A stretch of 41,232 nucleotides of DNA from Acidimicrobiaceae bacterium (GTDB lineage Bacteria; Actinomycetota; Acidimicrobiia; Acidimicrobiales; RAAP-2). The first letter of the stretch is position 1, and every line of letters starts with the position of its first letter. A program made the translations under genes and the position numbers. Location of the stretch: the NCBI GenBank assembly GCA_027314705.1, contig DAHVAJ010000009.1, positions 1-41,232 on the forward strand. The letters are read 5' to 3'. The notes beneath the pieces were generated by a model. That model was not told where the DNA came from, did not search any database, and saw only the letters and a program-made list of their open reading frames with translations. Shown here one piece after another: positions 8,025 through 15,726 of the stretch.

Positions 8025-8059
8025 AGCGCCCGACCCCCGCGGCTGCGTGGGCGGGCGCT
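8025..8059 (+). terminator. terminal hairpin of the structured RNA
   Basis: AGCGCCCG-A-CCC (8025-8036) pairs with GGG-CGGGCGCT (8049-8059), 11 bp with one bulged A and a 12-nt loop, followed by TTCCT. It is a plausible terminator or attenuator before the protease gene. Confidence 0.5.
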
Positions 8060-8243
8060 TCCTCGCGTCCTGCCCCGGACGGCGGAGCGTGGCACCGGCG
8101 GGGGTGGCGTCGCTTTGGCCGCCCACCGGCGGCCGGAGGAGAGGTGGTCGTAGTGGTCGTCACCGGTGCGGTGGGTCGGGGAGGGTGCGCCCGTCGCGGC
8201 GCCCGCGCCGGTCGCCGCTGCGGTGCGCGCCGGGAGGCCGACC

Positions 8244-8957
8244 GTGGGGGATGACCGTCGCCGTCCCGGCCACTCGCTCCAGATCGCCAGGCTCTTCGGG
8301 GTGCGGGTGTACGTGCACTGGACCTTCCTGGTCCTCGTCGCCCTGGTGGTGGCCGTCTACCGGGGCACCGGGGTGCATTCGCTCGCTGCGGGCCTGCTGT
8401 GGATCGTGGCCGTCTTCGGCTCGGTGCTGGTCCACGAGCTCGCCCACTGCGTGGTCGCCCAGCACCACGACGTGGTGGTCGACGACATCCTGCTGCTCCC
8501 CATCGGGGGGATCTCCCAGATGCGCACCATCCCGAGGGCTCCGGGGAAGGAGCTCGCCATCGCCATCGTCGGCCCGCTCACCAGCCTGGGGCTGGCCGTG
8601 GCCTTCGGGGCCCTGGCCGTGCTCACCGGCGCGACGGTCTGGCCGCCGACGCTGCTGGCCGGTTCCTGGCTGGCCCGCCTGGCCTGGCTCAACGTCCTGC
8701 TCGGCGCCTTCAACCTCCTCCCGGCGCTGCCCATGGACGGGGGCCGCGTGCTGCGGGCCGGCCTGGCCATGCACGAGGATCGCCGCACCGCCACCGTCCA
8801 GGCGGCGAAGGTCGCCCGCGTCCTGGCCCTGTTGATGATGGCGGCCGGTGTGGTCTGGGACGTGTGGCTGCTGCTCATCGGCCTCTTCGTCCTGCTCGGT
8901 GCCGGCGCCGAGGAACGAGAGGAGTCGGCCCGCAAGGACGACCACCCCGGGGGGTGA
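8244..8957 (+). CDS. M50 site-2-protease-like intramembrane metallopeptidase
   Basis: 237 residues with about six hydrophobic segments. HELAH (64-68) is the zinc-binding HExxH motif in a membrane helix, and NLLPALPMDGGR (157-168) supplies the third zinc ligand Asp165. That identifies an M50 (S2P/SpoIVFB-type) protease that cuts within membranes, usually to release a regulator. It has neither the PDZ domain of RseP nor a C-terminal CBS pair, so it is a minimal member. The GTG at 8244 is chosen because GGGAGG lies 6 nt upstream; a longer frame from 8166 is Ala/Val-rich without homology. The substrate is not identifiable from neighbours. Confidence 0.88.
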   Translation: MGDDRRRPGHSLQIARLFGVRVYVHWTFLVLVALVVAVYRGTGVHSLAAGLLWIVAVFGSVLVHELAHCVVAQHHDVVVDDILLLPIGGISQMRTIPRAPGKELAIAIVGPLTSLGLAVAFGALAVLTGATVWPPTLLAGSWLARLAWLNVLLGAFNLLPALPMDGGRVLRAGLAMHEDRRTATVQAAKVARVLALLMMAAGVVWDVWLLLIGLFVLLGAGAEEREESARKDDHPGG

Positions 8958-8993
8958 GGAGCGACCCCTCCGGGCGCGGGCCGACCGGCGGCG

Positions 8994-10877
8994 TCAGTCG
9001 GCGCCGTCGAAGGGGGCGTCGAAGGCGAAGACGCCGCCGTCCCCTCCGACCAGCCAGTACCCGCCGGTGGCCCGGTCGGCGGCCATGCCGACCACCGGGG
9101 CGTTCAGGGGTTGGCCCCCCATCGAACCGTGGAAGCCGGCGTCGCCGAAGGCGAAGATCCCCCCGTCGGAGGCCACGAACCAGTAGCCGCCGCCGTCCGG
9201 GGTCGGGGCCATGCCGTTGACCGGGCGGTTGAGGCGGAGGGCACCCGTCGAGCCCCAGAAGGGCGCGCCGAAGGCGAAGATGCCCCCGTCGGTGGCCACC
9301 ATCCAGTACCCGCCGGTGGCCGGGTCGGCGGCGATGCCCACCACCGGGGCGTTCAGGGGGTGGCCCCCCATCGACCCGAAGAAGGCGGCGTCGCCGAAGG
9401 CGAACACCCCGCCGTCGGCGGCCACCAGCCAGTAGCCGTGCCCGTCGGGGGTGGGGGCGAGGTCGACCACCGGCGCGTCGAGGTGCATGCCCCCGGTGGA
9501 TCCGTAGAAGCCGGCGTCGCCGAAGGCGAAGGTCCCCCCGTCGGCGGCCACCAGCCAGTACCCGCGACCGTCGGGCGTGGGCACGAGGTGCTCGATGGGG
9601 GCGTTGAGCGGCTGGCCGGCCATGGAGCCGTACGGCACGGCGGTCCCGTGCGCGGAGACCGCACCCGAGGCGTCGGTCAGCCAGTAGCCGCCGCCTCCCG
9701 GGGTCGGGGCGATGCCGGTGACCGGAGGAGCCAGGGAGAGGGCCTGGAGGGTGGCCGGGGCCACGTAGAGGCTGCGGCCTCCTCCGCAGGCGTACGACGT
9801 GCACCCGCCGGTCCAGGCCGCGTAGGCCAGCTGCCACTGGCCGGTGGCGTCCTGGAAGAGCGAGCCGCCGCCCGGCCCGGCCACCGTGCCGTCGGGGGTG
9901 GTGTAGGAGGTGAGGAACGGCCCCGACGTGGGTTGGCCGCACGGGCCGGAGGGTCCGGCACAGCCGACGGCGGCCTCGGCGTAGGAGGAGGAGTCCCACA
10001 CGCCCGTGGAGAAGAGCAGGAAGTAGGTGCCGCCGCTCTCGACCATCTGGGGGTTCTCGATGGTCGTCTCGAAGGGGAAGCCGACCGTGTCCTGACTGAG
10101 GAGCAGGTGGGGCTGGCCGACGGGGGTCCGCCCGTCGGGGCCGAGGGTCTGCGACCAGATGCCGGCCGGCTGGGCCGACCCGCCGTCGTTGGTCTTCCAG
10201 ACGAGGTACGGCTGCCCGCTGGCCGGGTCGACGAAGGGGCTCGGGTCGATCGCCCCACCGAGGCCGGCGTCGCAGAGGAGCGGACCGGTGGAGGTGTCGG
10301 TGAAGACCGGTGCGGCCGGGGAGAGGGTGGCGGCCGTGGCCGACGAGAGGCAGTTGAAGCCGGTGTCCCCGGCGTGACCGAGCTGGGCGGCGTCGTAGAA
10401 CATGATCCACCGGCCCCCGAAGTCGTAGACGCCCGGCGAGGTCTGGGTGCCGGGCTGCTCCCAGGACGGCACCACCGGCAGGGCCGTGGAGCCGTAGGCC
10501 AGGGGCCACGTGTACGGGGCCCAGCCCGAGGCCGGCGACCCCGAGGTGTCCACCAGGGCCTGGATGTTGTTGCCGAGGGCGGTGCCGGTGGTGAAGGCGT
10601 AGTAGGTGCCGCCGCTCTGGACGATGTCGGGGTCGGGGGCGTCGCCGGCGAAGGCGGGCGTGGGCGAGGGCACCACCGAGATGCCGGGGACCGGCGCCGC
10701 CGCCGCCGGATGGCCCCGCACCAGGGGAAGGGCCACCACCACGGCTGCCGCCCCGAGGAGCACGGCCACCCCCGGCCGGAGCAGGCCGGGCCGCCGGGCC
10801 GTCGGGCCCTGCGGCGCTTCCCCGGCACCGCCCACGCCACGCGCCGCCCTGGCGGCCTCGGCACGGAGTGTCAGCAC
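8994..10877 (-). CDS. secreted GH43-like protein with six C-terminal 42-residue repeats
   Basis: 627 residues. An N-terminal hydrophobic segment (about 32-56) ending HPAAAA is a signal peptide or anchor. DAPDPDI, GAIDPSPF and TIENPQMV follow in the order of the base Asp, modulating Asp and acid Glu of family 43 glycosidases (five-bladed propeller), so an arabinan/xylan-type activity is likely. From about residue 385 six repeats of about 42 residues follow, each with GYW(L/M/F)V-x-x-DGG-x-FAFG and a closing G-S-x-G-G/A-x-x-L-N. Such repeats are frequent in secreted Acidimicrobiia proteins and may form a second propeller or bind carbohydrate. The GTG start at 10877 has no clear ribosome site, so it is the least certain part. 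Confidence 0.8.
   Translation of the reverse strand: MLTLRAEAARAARGVGGAGEAPQGPTARRPGLLRPGVAVLLGAAAVVVALPLVRGHPAAAAPVPGISVVPSPTPAFAGDAPDPDIVQSGGTYYAFTTGTALGNNIQALVDTSGSPASGWAPYTWPLAYGSTALPVVPSWEQPGTQTSPGVYDFGGRWIMFYDAAQLGHAGDTGFNCLSSATAATLSPAAPVFTDTSTGPLLCDAGLGGAIDPSPFVDPASGQPYLVWKTNDGGSAQPAGIWSQTLGPDGRTPVGQPHLLLSQDTVGFPFETTIENPQMVESGGTYFLLFSTGVWDSSSYAEAAVGCAGPSGPCGQPTSGPFLTSYTTPDGTVAGPGGGSLFQDATGQWQLAYAAWTGGCTSYACGGGRSLYVAPATLQALSLAPPVTGIAPTPGGGGYWLTDASGAVSAHGTAVPYGSMAGQPLNAPIEHLVPTPDGRGYWLVAADGGTFAFGDAGFYGSTGGMHLDAPVVDLAPTPDGHGYWLVAADGGVFAFGDAAFFGSMGGHPLNAPVVGIAADPATGGYWMVATDGGIFAFGAPFWGSTGALRLNRPVNGMAPTPDGGGYWFVASDGGIFAFGDAGFHGSMGGQPLNAPVVGMAADRATGGYWLVGGDGGVFAFDAPFDGAD
8997..9725 (-). repeat. 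six in-frame 126-bp coding repeats
   Basis: The DNA for the 42-residue repeats of the GH43-like protein. Units 2, 3 and 5 share PTPDG-x-GYW, while units 4 and 6 share AAD-x-ATGGYW and lack one residue in FGAP/FDAP, giving an alternating pattern in the last units that suggests duplication of pairs. Confidence 0.8.
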
Positions 10878-11018
10878 GCGCCGGGCGTCGACCGGTACGG
10901 TGCGGGTCTGGAGTCGGGTCGCCCCGGGGCCACCGGGCGGGTCGACCCCGCCGACGGGGGGGTCGGGACGGGCCGGTCGGCGGGCGCAGGGCCGGCCGGC
11001 CGAGGGAGGGAGCGTGCG

Positions 11019-11564
11019 ATGGGGGAGTTCGAGCTCGACGGGGTCAACCACCTGGCCCTGGTGTGTAGCGACATGGCCCGCACGGTGCAGTTCTACACCA
11101 CGGTCCTGGGGATGCCCCTGATCAAGACGGTGGAGCTCCCCTTCGGCATGGGACAGCACTTCTTCTTCGACTGCGGCGGTGGGGACGCCCTGGCCTTCTT
11201 CTGGTTCCCCGATGCGCCGCCGCCGGCCCCGGGGGTGGCCGCTCCCCGCGGTCGTCCCGACCAGGCCAGCCTGACCAGCGCCGTCGGCTCGATGAACCAC
11301 GTCGCCTTCTCGGTGCCGCCCGAGCGGATCGAGGAGTACCGCGACCGCCTGCGGGCCGCCGGGGTCGAGTGCACCGAGGTGGCCAACCACGACGACAGTG
11401 AGCTCGGGATCAGCGACGAGCTCACCCCGGACGTCTACGTGCGCTCCGTCTACTTCCTCGACCCCGACGGCATCCTCCTCGAGTTCGCCGCCTGGACCCG
11501 GCCCCTCGGACCCGACGACGTGCGCCACCGCCCGACCCGGGCCGTCGAGCGCACCCCGTCCTGA
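11019..11564 (+). CDS. VOC superfamily protein
   Basis: 181 residues. GVNHLALVCSDMARTVQFY (about 8-26) and MNHVAFSV (about 92-99) are the two module-opening strands, each with a candidate metal-ligand His. SVYFLDPDGILLEFAAW supplies the terminal Glu. It belongs to the glyoxalase/bleomycin-resistance/dioxygenase superfamily, and resembles catechol-type dioxygenase-like members; the substrate is unknown. ATG at 11019 follows GGGAGGG at a rather long 8-nt spacing. It is the first gene of a tightly spaced rightward run through 16968: the next gene begins 6 nt after its stop. Confidence 0.85.
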   Translation: MGEFELDGVNHLALVCSDMARTVQFYTTVLGMPLIKTVELPFGMGQHFFFDCGGGDALAFFWFPDAPPPAPGVAAPRGRPDQASLTSAVGSMNHVAFSVPPERIEEYRDRLRAAGVECTEVANHDDSELGISDELTPDVYVRSVYFLDPDGILLEFAAWTRPLGPDDVRHRPTRAVERTPS

Positions 11565-11570
11565 GCCGTC

Positions 11571-12179
11571 GTGCCCCGGCTGCACCAGGTCCCGCGGGGG
11601 GAGGCCCGTGCTCCCGTGGTCACGGCCATGTACGACTACGTCTTCGGCGACCGCGACCCGGTGGCCGAGCCGGGCACCGACGCCGGCACCCGGGGCGACT
11701 GGTGGACGGTCATGGCCGGCGTGCCCGACGTCCTCGAGCACGCCGTGGCCGGATTCGTGCTCTACCGCAGCGACCGTCGCCTCCTCGACCCCGTCCTGCG
11801 TGAGCTGGCCCAGGCCCGGGTGGGGTGGGCGGCCGGGAGCCAGTTCGTCTTCTCCCAGCACTGCAAGGCCCTGCGCGAGGTCGGCGTCGACGAGGTGCGC
11901 ATCGCCGCCGTGCCCGAGGGGCCGACGGCCGCCTGCTTCGACGGCACCGAACGCCGCGTCCTGGCCTACGCCGACTGCCTCGTCCACGACCTCGGCCGGG
12001 TCCCCGACGCCCTCTTCGATGCCCTCCGCTCCGACCTCGGCGACGAGGCGCTCCTCGAGCTGACCTACGTGACCACCCTCTACCTCCAGCACGCCGTCCT
12101 GTCCCGGGCCCTCCGGACCGAGTTCGACGACCGGCCCGACCCCGTCGTCGAGGTGCCGGCGTCCGGCGCGGCGTGGTGA
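11571..12179 (+). CDS. carboxymuconolactone decarboxylase-like (AhpD-fold) protein
   Basis: 202 residues, all-helical. RELAQARVGWAAGSQFVFSQHCKAL (about residues 72-96, described in parts) has the position and spacing of the CMD/AhpD core helix, where peroxidase-type members carry C-x-x-C and His; here the first Cys is replaced and only QHC remains. It therefore fits CMD proteins without thiol peroxidase chemistry, often enzymes acting on small carbonyl or lactone compounds. The GTG start lies 6 nt after the VOC stop; its own stop overlaps the following GTG start (GTGA). Pathway role is inferred from clustering with thioesterase and LLM oxidoreductase genes. Confidence 0.75.
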   Translation: MPRLHQVPRGEARAPVVTAMYDYVFGDRDPVAEPGTDAGTRGDWWTVMAGVPDVLEHAVAGFVLYRSDRRLLDPVLRELAQARVGWAAGSQFVFSQHCKALREVGVDEVRIAAVPEGPTAACFDGTERRVLAYADCLVHDLGRVPDALFDALRSDLGDEALLELTYVTTLYLQHAVLSRALRTEFDDRPDPVVEVPASGAAW

Positions 12180-13273
12180 CCGCCACCCCGGTGCCCGGGC
12201 TCATCCGCCGCCCGCAGGACGTGACGCCGTCCTGGTTGACCGCCGCCCTGGCCGCGGCCGGCGTGCTCGCCCCCGGCGAGGAGGTGACGGCCGTCTCCTG
12301 GCGTCCGGTCGGCACCGGCCAGATGGCCGACACGGTGCGCCTGACCTACCGGGTGGGCGCCGGGCCCGTCCGCTCGGTGGTGGCCAAGTTCGCCTCGGCC
12401 GACCCCACCAGCCGCTCGACCGGGGTGCAGATGCGGGCTTACGAGATCGAGGTCGGCTTCTACAACTCGGTGGCGGGCCGGGTGGGGACCCGGACGCCCG
12501 TCTGCCACCTGGCCGCCCACGAGCCCGACGAGCCGTGGTTCGTCCTGCTCCTGGAGGACATGACCGGCGCCGTCCAGGGCGACCAGCTGGCCGGGTGCAG
12601 TCCCGAGGTGGCCGCCGCCGCTCTCGACGAGCTGGCCGCACTGCACGCCCCGGCCTGGGGCCGTCCCGAGCTCGCCGCCCTGCCCTTCCTCGACCGGGGC
12701 GGGGCCGAGGCCGACGCGTTCCTCGCCACCGTGATCGAGTCGGTGTGGCCCGGCTTCGTGGACCGGTACCGCCAGCGGCTGGCCCCCGAGCACCTCGAGG
12801 TGTGCGGCCGGGTGGTGGCCGGACTCCGGGGGTGGCTGGCGGCCCGCCCCGAGCCCACCACCGTGGTCCACGGCGACTTCCGCCTCGACAACCTCCTGCT
12901 GACCCCGGGCCAGCCCCGTCCCGCGGTCGTCGACTGGCAGACGGCCGCATGGGGTGCGGCCGCCTCGGACGTGGCCTACTTCCTCGGGGGCAGCCTGACC
13001 GAGGACGCCCGCCGACGACACGAGGCGGACCTCCTGGCCGGCTACCACCGGGCCCTCGTCGCCGGCGGCATCGGGGGCTACCCGCTCGACGCGCTCGAAG
13101 AGGACGTCCGCCGGCTGTGCCCCGGCGGCATCGTGATGTCGGTGGGCGCCTCCATGCTCGTGCAGCGCACGCCGCGGGGCGACGACATGTTCATGGCCAC
13201 GGCGGCCCGCTACGCCCAGCAGGCCCTCGACCTCGGGGCCGACGCCCTGCTGGACGTGCCCGCCGGCGGCTGA
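12176..13273 (+). CDS. APH-like phosphotransferase family protein
   Basis: 365 residues. VVHGDFRLDNLL (about 229-240) is the catalytic loop (H-G-D-x-R-x-x-N) and AVVDWQ (about 248-253) the metal-binding D-W of the aminoglycoside phosphotransferase/choline kinase/ecdysteroid-kinase-like superfamily. The N-lobe has VAKFASADPTSR with the likely ATP-contacting Lys. In actinobacteria and proteobacteria these 'phosphotransferase family' proteins sit in lipid, steroid and acyl-CoA clusters, not in antibiotic resistance. The GTG start overlaps the previous stop by 4 nt (an upstream adjacent GTG at 12173 is an alternative). Substrate not known. Confidence 0.85.
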   Translation: MTATPVPGLIRRPQDVTPSWLTAALAAAGVLAPGEEVTAVSWRPVGTGQMADTVRLTYRVGAGPVRSVVAKFASADPTSRSTGVQMRAYEIEVGFYNSVAGRVGTRTPVCHLAAHEPDEPWFVLLLEDMTGAVQGDQLAGCSPEVAAAALDELAALHAPAWGRPELAALPFLDRGGAEADAFLATVIESVWPGFVDRYRQRLAPEHLEVCGRVVAGLRGWLAARPEPTTVVHGDFRLDNLLLTPGQPRPAVVDWQTAAWGAAASDVAYFLGGSLTEDARRRHEADLLAGYHRALVAGGIGGYPLDALEEDVRRLCPGGIVMSVGASMLVQRTPRGDDMFMATAARYAQQALDLGADALLDVPAGG

Positions 13274-13308
13274 ACCCGCCCGACGACCCCCGACCTCCAG
13301 GAGGCCCA

Positions 13309-14250
13309 GTGACCGAGACCACCGCCCATGCCGTCGACCCGGCCGACGAGCGACGCCACGACCCTGACGCGGCGCGGCTGTGGAACGAGTCCCACTACCT
13401 CGACTTCGTGGCCGCCGACGGCCGGTTGGCCGGGTATGCCCGGATCGGCCGGTACCCCAACCTCGGGGTGACCTGGTGGACGGCCACCGTGGTGGGTCCC
13501 GGGCGCCGGCCGGTGTTCTCCGTCTCCTACGACCTCCCCCTCGTCGACGGCACCGGCCTCCAGGTGGCCGGCGCCGGTCACGACGTCGACGGCGTGGTCG
13601 AGGCGCCCCTCGACCGCCTCCGGCTGGCCGGGACGGTGCCGGCCGTGTGCCACGCCGACGCAGCCGACGTCTACCGGGATGCTCCGGGGGAGCCCACGGC
13701 CCTCGCCTTCGACCTGGTGTGGACCACCGACGGCAGGCCGTACCACTACGACGTCACCAGCCGCTACGAGGTGCCGTGCCTCGTCTCGGGCACGGTCACG
13801 GTGGGCGACGAGACCCTGGCCGTGACCGGGCAGGGTCAGCGCGACCACTCGTGGGGCGAGCGTGACTGGTGGGCATTCGGGTGGTGCTGGATGGCCGGCC
13901 GCCTGGAGGACGGTACCCGGGTGCACGTCGCCGACATCCGCATCCCGGGCTCGCCGGTGGCCTTCGGCTACGTCCAGCACGCCGGCCGGGTCGACCCGGT
14001 CGAGCGGCTGGTGGTGACCGAGGAGCTCGGCGTGGAGGGGATGCCGACGGCGGCGCGGGTGGAGGCGGACCCCGGCGGGCTGGTCCTCGACGTCACGCCC
14101 CGGGCCTACGGTCCGCTCGTCCTGCGGGCCGACGACGGTCGGGTGAGCCGGTTCCCGCGGGCCCAGGTCGACCTGGTCGCCGCCGACGGCCGCACCGGGT
14201 CGGGCTGGATCGAGTGGAACCAGCCCGGCGCCGCCGGGGAGGGACGGTAG
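13309..14250 (+). CDS. DUF7064/DUF7065-like (CrtC/AttH-type lipocalin-fold) protein
   Basis: 313 residues. The sequence is beta-strand-rich with many Trp and aromatic residues. GQRDHSWGERDWW (about 181-193) followed by GWCWMAGRLEDGTRVH is the hallmark of proteins related to hydroxyneurosporene hydratase CrtC and AttH, now split as DUF7064/7065. In other bacteria such genes are neighbours of APH-like phosphotransferases, as here, and are linked to lipid or steroid-like substrates; their reaction is undefined. CAGGAGG lies 4 nt before the GTG at 13309, fixing the start. Its TAG stop forms the first three bases of the next gene's -10 box. Confidence 0.7.
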   Translation: MTETTAHAVDPADERRHDPDAARLWNESHYLDFVAADGRLAGYARIGRYPNLGVTWWTATVVGPGRRPVFSVSYDLPLVDGTGLQVAGAGHDVDGVVEAPLDRLRLAGTVPAVCHADAADVYRDAPGEPTALAFDLVWTTDGRPYHYDVTSRYEVPCLVSGTVTVGDETLAVTGQGQRDHSWGERDWWAFGWCWMAGRLEDGTRVHVADIRIPGSPVAFGYVQHAGRVDPVERLVVTEELGVEGMPTAARVEADPGGLVLDVTPRAYGPLVLRADDGRVSRFPRAQVDLVAADGRTGSGWIEWNQPGAAGEGR

Positions 14251-14253
14251 CGT
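14248..14253 (+). promoter_or_regulatory. -10 box overlapping a stop codon
   Basis: TAGCGT begins with the TAG stop of the preceding gene and lies 7 nt before the GTG at 14261. It would give an internal, leaderless promoter for the thioesterase onward. Confidence 0.5.
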
Positions 14254-14260
14254 CGGTCCG

Positions 14261-14692
14261 GTGCGCCTCTCGCTCGAGCCGTCCCTCGACGCCTCGGACT
14301 ACCGGTTCGTCCACCGCGTCCGTCCCCGCTTCGCCGAGACGGACGCCATGGGGATCATCCACCACGGCGCCTACCCGGTCTACCTGGAGGAGGCCCGGGC
14401 CGCCCTCATCGCCGCGGCCGGGCACCCGTACACCGCGGTGCGCCGGGACGGGGTGGACTTCGCCGTGCTCGAGCTGTACGTCCGTCATCGCCGGCCCCTC
14501 CACTTCGACGACCCGGTCGACCTCCACCTGGCCGTCGGCGCGGTGACCCGCACCACCTTCCAGGTGGCCTACCTCCTGACCGTCGGGGGCGAGACCCGGG
14601 CCACGGCCGTGACGGTCCACGGGGCGGTCGACGGGGCCGGCCGGCCGGCCCGGCTCCCGGGCTGGGTGGCCGAGGTGGACGGGACCGGCTGA
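14261..14692 (+). CDS. acyl-CoA thioesterase, 4HBT hotdog family
   Basis: 143 residues. RVRPRFAETDAMGIIHHGAYPVYLEEAR (about 20-47, in parts) is the signature of YbgC/4-hydroxybenzoyl-CoA-type thioesterases: the Asp of TDAMG with nearby HHG is the catalytic region. It should hydrolyse an acyl- or aroyl-CoA in the cytoplasm. No ribosome site precedes the GTG, but a TAGCGT box 7 nt upstream suggests a leaderless mRNA. It sits between the DUF7064-like protein and an LLM oxidoreductase, supporting a small acyl/aryl-CoA pathway. Confidence 0.87.
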   Translation: MRLSLEPSLDASDYRFVHRVRPRFAETDAMGIIHHGAYPVYLEEARAALIAAAGHPYTAVRRDGVDFAVLELYVRHRRPLHFDDPVDLHLAVGAVTRTTFQVAYLLTVGGETRATAVTVHGAVDGAGRPARLPGWVAEVDGTG

Positions 14693-14693
14693 C

Positions 14694-15617
14694 GTGCACG
14701 TCTCCTACGGGCTCCCCACCCACCGGGTCGACCGCGGGGACGAGTTCACCGCTCCCGGCGCCGTCGGCGAACTGGCCGCGGCGGCCGAGGCGGCCGGGTT
14801 CGCGGCCGTGTACACCACCGACCACCCCTTCCCGGGCGACGCGTGGCTGCGGGGGGGCGGCCACCACGCCCTCGACCCGCTGGTGACCCTGGCCTTCGCC
14901 GCGGCCACCACCACGTCCGTCCGGCTGCACACCAACCTCTTCGTGCTGGCCTACCGCAACCCGTTCCTGGCGGCCAAGGGGATCGCCACCCTCGACGTGC
15001 TGTCGGGGGGGCGGACGCTCGTCGGGCTCGGCGCCGGCTACCTGGAGCCGGAGTTCGAGGCCCTCGGTGCCGACTTCGCCGGGCGAAACGACGTGCTGGA
15101 CGAGGCGCTCGACGCCCTGCAGGCGGCCTGGACGGGGGAGAGCGTGACCTTCGCCGGCACCGGCTTCCTGGCCTCGGGCAACACGATGCTCCCCCGGCCC
15201 CGCCAGCGCCCCCGGCCCCCCCTGTGGATCGGCGGCAACAGCCGTCGCGCCATCCGACGCGCCGTCGAGTCGGCCGACGGGTGGAGTCCGTTCCCCACGC
15301 CGGCGGGGGCGGCCGCCCGCACCCGCACCGCGCCGCTCGGATCGACCGCCGAGCTGGCCGCCGCCCTCGAGTACGCCCGTGCGCACGCGGACGCGGTCGG
15401 CCGCACCGAGCCGCTCACCGTCTGCTTCATCCCCGAGGGCCTGGCCATGGGGGGCGGTGCGGTCGACGAGGAGCGGGTCGTGGCCTCCATCCGGGAGCTC
15501 GAGGCCATCGGCGTCACCTGGGTCAGCGTGGCCCTCCCCGGCGACACCCGCGACGGTCAGCTGGCCGCCATCGAACGGTTCGGCCTCACGGTGCTCACCG
15601 AGGTCACCGGGTCCTGA
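14694..15617 (+). CDS. F420-dependent LLM-class oxidoreductase
   Basis: 307 residues, luciferase-like (beta/alpha)8 barrel. GFAAVYTTDHPFP (about 37-49) is the conserved N-terminal region; the following VRLHTNLFVLAYRNPFLAAKGIATLDVLSGGR (about 73-104, in parts) is the central conserved stretch including the LD-x-LSGGR motif, and WIGGNSRRAIRRAVESADGW the C-terminal coenzyme-phosphate region. It most resembles the TIGR03619 subgroup, which uses F420 in mycobacteria. It begins with GTG 1 nt after the thioesterase stop, so the genes are co-transcribed. Substrate unknown. Confidence 0.87.
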   Translation: MHVSYGLPTHRVDRGDEFTAPGAVGELAAAAEAAGFAAVYTTDHPFPGDAWLRGGGHHALDPLVTLAFAAATTTSVRLHTNLFVLAYRNPFLAAKGIATLDVLSGGRTLVGLGAGYLEPEFEALGADFAGRNDVLDEALDALQAAWTGESVTFAGTGFLASGNTMLPRPRQRPRPPLWIGGNSRRAIRRAVESADGWSPFPTPAGAAARTRTAPLGSTAELAAALEYARAHADAVGRTEPLTVCFIPEGLAMGGGAVDEERVVASIRELEAIGVTWVSVALPGDTRDGQLAAIERFGLTVLTEVTGS

Positions 15618-15726
15618 GGGAGGTGGCCCTGCTGGCGCGGCCAGGCCGGGCCGCCGGGGGCCGGGGCCGTGCCCCGCGGGGCGGTCGCCGGGCCGCCGGG
15701 GGCCGGTCCGGCGCCGACGGTCGCCC

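Larger units (their letters stand above)
7803..8061 (+). ncRNA. putative structured RNA with micro-ORF, family not recognised
   Basis: About 260 nt bounded by a -10 box (7791-7796) and a strong terminal hairpin. Helices seen: GGGATCC/GGATCCC with loop AAGA (7806-7823); CGGGCC/GGCCCG (7877-7882 with 7909-7914) enclosing GCGGTCGACCGC (7896-7907); CGGAC/GTCCG (7913-7917 with 7981-7985) enclosing AGGGGC/GCCCCT with loop AAGGAA (7960-7977); and the end hairpin 8025-8059. No protein-like long frame runs through it. It lacks the landmark sequences I would expect for tmRNA, RNase P RNA or SRP RNA. It could be a trans-acting RNA, or the long leader of the M50 protease gene 180 nt downstream. Helices at 7909-7917 compete, so two states are possible. 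Confidence 0.5.

Noticed and set aside
7803-8061. Assignment of the structured region to tmRNA, RNase P RNA, SRP RNA or a transposon-linked guide RNA
   Set aside because: The conserved landmarks of the first three are not found and no TnpB/IscB-like gene is near, so the family is left open.
9111-10980. Plus-strand frame opposite the GH43-like gene
   Set aside because: It mirrors the repeats and has no ribosome site or domain; only its last part from 11019 is the real VOC gene.
10878-12092. Long minus-strand frame giving a 1032-residue protein continuous with the GH43-like gene
   Set aside because: The upstream 400 residues are the mirror of the VOC and CMD genes; the GH43-like protein with signal peptide begins near 10877.
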